A DNA stretch of 10,232 bases, taken from the NCBI GenBank assembly GCA_035295985.1, contig DATHBT010000165.1:1-10232 (forward strand), read 5' to 3'. Below are positions 7,088 through 10,232 of this stretch, one piece after another. The translations under genes and the position numbers were made by a program. The notes below the pieces were generated by a model. That model made no database searches. It worked only from the letters and a program-made list of their open reading frames with translations, and was not told where the DNA came from. This stretch comes from JAIVGV01 sp035295985 (GTDB taxonomy: Bacteria; Acidobacteriota; Blastocatellia; Pyrinomonadales; Pyrinomonadaceae). Every line of letters begins with the position of its first letter. Position 1 is the stretch's first letter.

Positions 7088-7435
7088 TCAGTAGTTGCGC
7101 CAGTTACCCCAGTTGTTCCAGTTGCGCCAGTTGTTCCAGTTGTTCCAGTTGCGCCAGTCGTTCCAGTTGCCCCAGTTGCCCCACTGGGCCACCTCCCGCT
7201 CCGCGTAAGACAACTTGTCCGGCAGACCCTGACTGTCGTCCAGCTTCTTCGAGAGTTCTTCCCGGACGGTCTTAACGCGCTCGCCGATGGTCTCTTGCCC
7301 GCGCTTCACCTCGGAGGCTTTCGCCACGGAGAAGGTCGAGACGAAGAGGCTGCCGGCGAGGAACGCCGCCTTTGAAGTTCGTCGGAGGAGAGATTTCAGC
7401 GCCCCGCGCCGATTTCTCTTTTGGCCTGTTTTCAT
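7088..7435 (-). CDS. RiPP precursor, GrrA/OscA-like leader with (Trp-X-Asn)10 core
   Basis: A 115-aa peptide that appears to be the maturase substrate. Residues 1-20 are very basic (several Lys/Arg), and 22-40 are hydrophobic and end in AKA, like a Sec signal peptide. Residues 41-84 are a charged helical leader with an I.ERV..VREEL pattern (50-61) like that of GrrA/OscA precursors. The core (85-115) has Trp at 85, 88, 91, 94, 97, 100, 103, 106, 109 and 112, each followed by one variable residue (Gly, Asn or Arg) and then Asn, or Asp once (93), and ends with Tyr115. No other Trp or any Cys is present. The in-frame codons upstream of the ATG run to a stop with no other start, though no Shine-Dalgarno is seen. 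It is first in a leftward cluster with the maturase, TIR and nSTAND genes. Known GrrA cores are Gly-rich, so this is a divergent relative or a separate triceptide family. Processing and export are inferred. Confidence 0.88.
   Translation of the reverse strand: MKTGQKRNRRGALKSLLRRTSKAAFLAGSLFVSTFSVAKASEVKRGQETIGERVKTVREELSKKLDDSQGLPDKLSYAEREVAQWGNWGNWNDWRNWNNWNNWRNWNNWGNWRNY
7091..7183 (-). repeat. tandem 9-base codon repeat encoding the precursor core
   Basis: On the minus strand ten TGG-NNN-AAC units follow each other (one has GAC in place of AAC), then a TAC codon and the stop. All Trp are TGG and every third-position Asn is AAC, while the middle codon varies among GGC, GGT, AAC and CGC. 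Such near-identical 9-mers could expand or contract by slippage, changing the number of crosslinkable triplets without breaking frame. Confidence 0.9.
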
Positions 7436-7586
7436 AGCAGTGTGAGAGATTAGGTTGATGGACGATCACTAGAACGAATCCGGCTCAAGCGCCTGAGTGG
7501 CAGGCACCCCGCACGGACAGGAGGGCGAAGAAACGATACCCGCGAGGATTTTTCTGCTGAGGCAACCCCTAGGATCGAGCGCAGGG

Positions 7587-7615
7587 AACATAGACCAAAC
7601 AGGCGAAAAAGTCAA
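7587..7615 (-). promoter_or_regulatory. sigma70-like promoter of the RiPP precursor cluster
   Basis: Read on the minus strand, TTGACT (7615-7610) and TATGTT (7592-7587) are separated by exactly 17 bases. Both boxes are close to consensus and stand out in a GC-rich region. Transcription would begin near 7580, giving a leader of about 145 bases before the precursor ATG at 7435. It probably drives the whole precursor-maturase-TIR-nSTAND cluster, since no comparable promoter was noticed in the gaps further downstream. Confidence 0.55.
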
Positions 7616-7622
7616 CACTTCA

Positions 7623-7648
7623 TGCGGCTGTATATTTCCGCAGCCGCA
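7623..7648. promoter_or_regulatory. perfect 8-bp inverted repeat upstream of the precursor promoter, candidate operator
   Basis: TGCGGCTG (7623-7630) and CAGCCGCA (7641-7648) are exact complements with a 10-bp AT-rich spacer (tatatttccg). The repeat begins 8 bases upstream of the -35 box of the leftward promoter, a usual position for an activator or dimeric regulator. No regulator gene is in the window. Confidence 0.4.
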
Positions 7649-7722
7649 CCGCCCTCCGCCGCGGCCGGCTCGTGCCGAAGTGGTCATACGGCCCGCCAAG
7701 CCCGCCCGCCTGATCATGAAAT

Positions 7723-7777
7723 TTTGGGGCGAAACATTTCACCGGGCCGTCGATGCGGGAACTTTTCTCGCCCCAAA
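7723..7777. repeat. perfect 10-bp inverted repeat with 35-bp spacer
   Basis: TTTGGGGCGA (7723-7732) is the exact reverse complement of TCGCCCCAAA (7768-7777). A smaller pair, TGAAAT (7717-7722) and ATTTCA (7736-7741), overlaps the left arm. It could be a pair of identical protein-binding half sites or a stem. Without a T-run it is not a clear terminator. Confidence 0.4.
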
Positions 7778-7845
7778 GCGCTGCCCTGCTCAGGCGACTA
7801 TTCCGGAACTCCTCGTTGTTCGGGCCTCAGGCCCTCGCGCGCCTC

Positions 7846-7873
7846 TTGCGTAAAGCGGTGTGACGGTTCTAAT
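7846..7873 (+). promoter_or_regulatory. weak candidate promoter for the secreted glycine-zipper protein
   Basis: TTGCGT (7846-7851) and TCTAAT (7868-7873) are 16 bases apart, about 130 bases before the ATG at 8002. The match is moderate, and chance occurrence is plausible in this more mixed-composition gap. Confidence 0.25.
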
Positions 7874-7987
7874 CTCTGTCTCAAGACCTCCCCCGACCCG
7901 GTTCCCTCGTAGTCTGATTCCCCGATAACTGGTGCGACCGCGGGCCGCGCCTTGCCCCCGCAAGAGTCGTGGAAGGATTAACTGGCC

Positions 7988-7994
7988 GGAGGGA
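7988..7994 (+). promoter_or_regulatory. ribosome binding site that decides the start at 8002
   Basis: GGAGGGA lies 7 bases before the ATG at 8002. An upstream in-frame GTG at 7969 would add 11 residues ahead of a good signal peptide and would place this ribosome site inside the gene, so the ATG is preferred. Confidence 0.7.
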
Positions 7995-8001
7995 GATTCC
8001 G

Positions 8002-9381
8002 ATGTCAAAGTCGAAAGGCGTTTTGAGGGGCGGCGCGGCCGTCGCGCTCGCACTCGTGCTGCTCAACATCTGCCCGGCTGTCCTCGCGCAGCAGCGGCGC
8101 ACGCGGGCCAGGACCCACACGCCGCCGCGGGCGACGACCGTCCCGCCGCAGCGCCGGACGACGCCCGCGCGCCCCGCCACAACGTCGGCGGCCGACGCGC
8201 GCATGACGGGAGTCTATCTGCTCAACACGTCGCTCAGCACGGACCCGTACACCACCGCCGAGCGCGCGACCACGCACCTCGCGCCAGACGAGCGTGAGCG
8301 CGTGCTGAGCGAACTCGCCGAACGCCTCAGCTCGCCCGGCCAGATCGCCATCCGCCGCCGCGGCCAGGCCATCGACCTCGCCTCGACGCGTGCCCCGCGC
8401 GTCACCTTCGTGGCCGACGGCGTCACGCACACGGAGCGCGCGCCCGACGGACGGACGCTGCGCTCGCGCGCCGCCGTCTACGGCGACAGTTTGATGATCA
8501 GTTCGAGCGGCGAGTCTGCGGACGAGTTCTCCGTCAACCTCGACGTGCTCGACCGCGGCCGTCGCCTGCGCGTCACGCGCCGCGTCACCGACTCGCGGCT
8601 GGGCCGCCCCGTCATCGTGCAGAGCATGTACGACAAGACCTCTGATGTCGCGCGATTCACGGTGTACGGCGAACCCGTGCCCCAGTCGGTGGCGCGCGGG
8701 CGCGAGGAGCGCGCCGAAGGGCGCGTGCCGCCGCGCCCGCAGCCGCGCGAGGAGCAGCAGCAGCAGCAGCCGCGCCCGCAGCCGCCCGTCATCCGCCGAA
8801 ACGATCCTCCTCGCCCCGCCGACGATCCGTTCACCGGCTTCTACATCGGCGAGGACGCGCGCTTCGTCGCCGTGCTCGAAAACGATCTCTCCACTCAGAC
8901 GACGCGCGAGGGCGATCCCTTCACGATGATCGTCCGCTCGCCCGACGGCTTCGAGGGCGCTGTGATCGAGGGGCGTGTGGCGCGTGTCAACCGCGGCGGG
9001 CGCGTCTCGGGCCGCGCCGAGATGGAGCTACAGGTCGAGCGCATACGCCTGCGCGACGGGCGCACGCAGCAGGTCGCAGGCTTCATCGAGGAGGTGAACC
9101 CGACGGGGGGCGGCGAGCAGGTGCGCGTCGATAACGAGGCCGAAGGTAGCATCCAGGAGGGCGACAGCCCGACCTCGCGCACCACGCAGCGCGTCGCCAT
9201 CGGCGCGGCCGTCGGCGCGCTCATCGGGGCGATCGCGGGCGGCGGCAAGGGCGCGGGGATCGGCGCGGCCGTCGGCGCGGCGGCCGGCGCAGGCTCGGTT
9301 TACGCGCAGGGCCGCGACCACCTCGAACTGCGCCGCGGCTCGGAGATCGTCCTGAGCCTGAGGCCGCGGGAGAACTGGTAG
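8002..9381 (+). CDS. secreted two-domain protein with C-terminal glycine zipper, function unknown
   Basis: 459 aa from the ATG with a good ribosome site. Residues 1-29 form a signal peptide (basic MSKSKGVLR, then a hydrophobic core, with likely cleavage at VLA|QQ). A basic Arg/Thr/Pro-rich stretch (30-60) follows, then a first beta-rich domain (about 68-223) beginning MTGVYLLNTS. A low-complexity linker (about 230-273) contains five Gln in a row (252-256) and many Pro/Arg. The second domain (about 275-370), beginning DPFTGFYIGEDARF, has alternating beta strands such as FEGAVIEGRVARV and GRAEMELQVERI. It loosely recalls the TrbI/VirB10 beta-barrel type, but I do not claim homology. Residues 399-432 are a glycine zipper (repeated IGAAVGA) that could insert in or associate with a membrane. 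It probably acts in the envelope. It is divergent from the RiPP cluster, and a functional link is not shown. Confidence 0.85.
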   Translation: MSKSKGVLRGGAAVALALVLLNICPAVLAQQRRTRARTHTPPRATTVPPQRRTTPARPATTSAADARMTGVYLLNTSLSTDPYTTAERATTHLAPDERERVLSELAERLSSPGQIAIRRRGQAIDLASTRAPRVTFVADGVTHTERAPDGRTLRSRAAVYGDSLMISSSGESADEFSVNLDVLDRGRRLRVTRRVTDSRLGRPVIVQSMYDKTSDVARFTVYGEPVPQSVARGREERAEGRVPPRPQPREEQQQQQPRPQPPVIRRNDPPRPADDPFTGFYIGEDARFVAVLENDLSTQTTREGDPFTMIVRSPDGFEGAVIEGRVARVNRGGRVSGRAEMELQVERIRLRDGRTQQVAGFIEEVNPTGGGEQVRVDNEAEGSIQEGDSPTSRTTQRVAIGAAVGALIGAIAGGGKGAGIGAAVGAAAGAGSVYAQGRDHLELRRGSEIVLSLRPRENW

Positions 9382-9435
9382 CTGGCGGCGGGGATGTCGC
9401 TCCCGGTCAATTTCGGTTGAGCCTATTGATAGGTA

Positions 9436-9520
9436 CTCACCACGGAGGCACAGAGGACACGGAGATCACACAGAGGATTTCTTCGTGCCCCCTCTGTGCG
9501 CTCTGTGTCTCTGTGGTGAG
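9436..9520. repeat. 85-bp palindromic repeat of the ctcaccac...gtggtgag type (REP/MITE-like)
   Basis: The left arm begins CTCACCACGGAGGCACAGAG (9436-9455) and the right arm ends CACAGAG-type complements through TCTGTGGTGAG (9520). Across about 29 bases per arm only a handful of positions mismatch, with a loop of about 27 bases that includes gatttcttcg. Such purine-rich 'accacagaggcacagag' palindromes recur as non-coding elements in many environmental genomes (from memory). No coding region is seen in it. It lies in the gap 9382-9668 between two plus-strand genes. Confidence 0.65.
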
Positions 9521-9580
9521 TGGTTTCCGACCACATTCAACTGAAGGCCGTCGTCACAGACATCTCTGAAACCGCGCACC

Positions 9581-9612
9581 CGGCCCGCGCGTAACTCAAC
9601 ACGCGCGGGCCG
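9581..9612. repeat. perfect 12-bp GC hairpin upstream of the Cys-rich protein gene
   Basis: CGGCCCGCGCGT (9581-9592) and ACGCGCGGGCCG (9601-9612) are exact complements around an 8-base loop (aactcaac). No T-run follows on either strand. It ends 56 bases before the ATG at 9669. It may be a factor-dependent terminator for the upstream gene, an mRNA leader structure or a binding palindrome. Otherwise the 287-bp gap holds only the repeat at 9436-9520 and the ribosome site before 9669. Confidence 0.5.
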
Positions 9613-9668
9613 CGCGCCGTCTGCCCGCCCGCAGTTCCAACCTGTCACAGTCTCGAAGGAGATCAACT

Positions 9669-10193
9669 ATGGCGTCAACGGCCGCAAAAGTCGGCATCGG
9701 CTGCCTCGTCGCGGCGGTGCTCGGCGCCCTGCTCCTCGCGGGCGGGGGCTACTTCTTCTACCAGTATTACGGCAAGGACATGATCGGGGCGGCGGTGCAG
9801 ACGGCCGAAGAGGGGCAGTCCTTCGGCCGCGACTCCGACGAGTGGCGCTGCCTCAACGAGACGCTCGACCGCTACCGCCGCGACCGCGGGATGGCCTCCG
9901 CGATCAAGTCGCGCATCTTCCTCAAGAGCTGCCTCGAAGAGAGCCGCGGCGCGGCCGGCTTCTGCGACGGCGTGCCCGCGGCCACGGAGTTCCGGCGCAC
10001 CATCTCGTGGCGGCAGGAGAAGTGTGAGCAGGCCAACCTTTCTGGCGATCAGTTCTGCCAGCAGTTCTTCGAGGAGGTGCAGCAGTACTGCAACCGCGAC
10101 GGCCGCAGCAAGGCCCGCCCCGCGGCCACGCCGGAAGACGAAGCCACGCCGCCCCCGCCGCCGACCCCGCGCCGCCCGACGCGGCGTCCGTAA
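9669..10193 (+). CDS. membrane-anchored Cys-rich protein with Pro-rich tail, function unknown
   Basis: A 174-aa protein whose start is supported by AAGGAG (9656-9661) seven bases before the ATG. Residues 7-33 form one hydrophobic, Gly-rich segment (with Cys12) ending in aromatic residues, consistent with an N-terminal anchor. The following domain (about 40-145) has six Cys (61, 88, 99, 119, 130 and 141) in a mostly helical, charged sequence, suggesting up to three disulfides if it is outside the cytoplasm. The tail (about 147-174) is rich in Pro, Arg and Thr and is probably disordered. I do not recognise a family. It is on the same strand as the glycine-zipper protein but 287 bp away, with a repeat and a strong hairpin between, so it is probably a separate unit. 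The last 39 bases of the window after it hold no feature that I can support. Confidence 0.8.
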   Translation: MASTAAKVGIGCLVAAVLGALLLAGGGYFFYQYYGKDMIGAAVQTAEEGQSFGRDSDEWRCLNETLDRYRRDRGMASAIKSRIFLKSCLEESRGAAGFCDGVPAATEFRRTISWRQEKCEQANLSGDQFCQQFFEEVQQYCNRDGRSKARPAATPEDEATPPPPPTPRRPTRRP

Positions 10194-10232
10194 AGCACTC
10201 AAGGCCCGATAAATTTGTAGGGGCGGGGCAAG

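Larger units (their letters stand above)
7436..8001. other. 566-bp divergent intergenic regulatory region
   Basis: This gap separates the leftward RiPP cluster from the rightward secreted-protein gene. It holds the probable precursor promoter (7587-7615), two perfect inverted repeats (7623-7648 and 7723-7777), a weak rightward promoter candidate (7846-7873) and the ribosome site of the rightward gene. Short open frames in it overlap these elements, lack ribosome sites and show no recognisable protein family, so no gene is called. It is locally more AT-rich around 7545-7640 and 7711-7777 than the neighbouring genes. Confidence 0.6.

Noticed and set aside
7091..7183. CRISPR array or DNA-level tandem repeat without coding role
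   Set aside because: Units are 9 bp with no spacers, are in frame with a leader-bearing peptide and end at its stop codon, so they are coding.
7009..7275. 88-aa plus-strand open frame rich in Ser-Cys repeats
   Set aside because: It is the antisense of the Trp-X-Asn repeat. The Cys/Ser periodicity is produced by the ccagttgtt units, and the RiPP precursor reading fits the neighbouring maturase.
7497..7853. 118-aa plus-strand and 82-aa minus-strand open frames in the divergent gap
   Set aside because: They overlap the promoter and inverted repeats, lack a ribosome site and show no family or codon pattern like the neighbours.
7969..8001. GTG start at 7969 for the secreted protein (470 aa)
   Set aside because: It would place the GGAGGGA ribosome site inside the gene and put 11 residues before a good signal peptide.
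9466..9666. 66-aa minus-strand open frame
   Set aside because: It runs through the palindromic repeat and the GC hairpin. Such repeats often give spurious short open frames.

Overview
The window is a high-GC (G/C-rich third positions) bacterial segment without rRNA, tRNA, CRISPR or recognisable transposase. The gene types suggest a soil Acidobacteriota, possibly of the Blastocatellia type: an nSTAND1-WD40 protein with a membrane segment, a multi-module TIR protein, a GrrM/OscB-like radical SAM enzyme, glycine-zipper secreted proteins and a ctcaccac...gtggtgag palindromic repeat. That placement is an inference from gene style and repeats, not from a marker gene.

The left 7.4 kb is one leftward (minus-strand) cluster, in transcription order: (1) a 115-aa RiPP precursor (7088-7435) with a signal-like leader and a core of ten consecutive Trp-X-Asn/Asp triplets ending in Tyr; (2) a radical SAM/SPASM maturase of the GrrM/OscB cyclophane-forming type (5591-6817); (3) a protein of 527 aa with one clear TIR domain and two further TIR/Rossmann-like modules (3942-5525); (4) a 1295-aa nSTAND1 P-loop NTPase with a single membrane segment and about 13 WD40 blades (58-3945). 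The last two genes overlap by four bases (ATGA), and both have strong GGAGGT ribosome sites. The precursor has a good sigma70-like promoter (TTGACT-N17-TATGTT on the minus strand), with a perfect inverted repeat just upstream of it. A 270-bp gap holding two hairpins separates precursor from maturase.

Reading the cluster as a unit: the maturase probably crosslinks Trp to Asn in each triplet of the precursor (three-residue cyclophanes, 'triceptides'). The signal-like leader suggests export by the general route. The TIR and STAND proteins look like a sensor/effector pair of the kind found in bacterial immunity and signalling. The layout parallels the actinobacterial FxsA/FxsB/FxsC(/FxsT) clusters, where a cyclophane RiPP and its rSAM enzyme travel with a TIR-like protein and a TPR/NTPase protein. 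This RiPP-TIR-STAND combination is the main discovery candidate here.

From 7436 to 8001 lies a divergent regulatory region. To its right, on the plus strand, are two genes for exported or membrane-anchored proteins of unknown function: a 459-aa secreted protein with a Gln/Pro/Arg-rich linker and a glycine zipper (8002-9381), and a 174-aa membrane-anchored Cys-rich protein with a Pro-rich tail (9669-10193). Between them are an 85-bp palindromic dispersed-type repeat and a perfect 12-bp GC hairpin. Long open frames antisense to the large genes are high-GC shadows and are not annotated.
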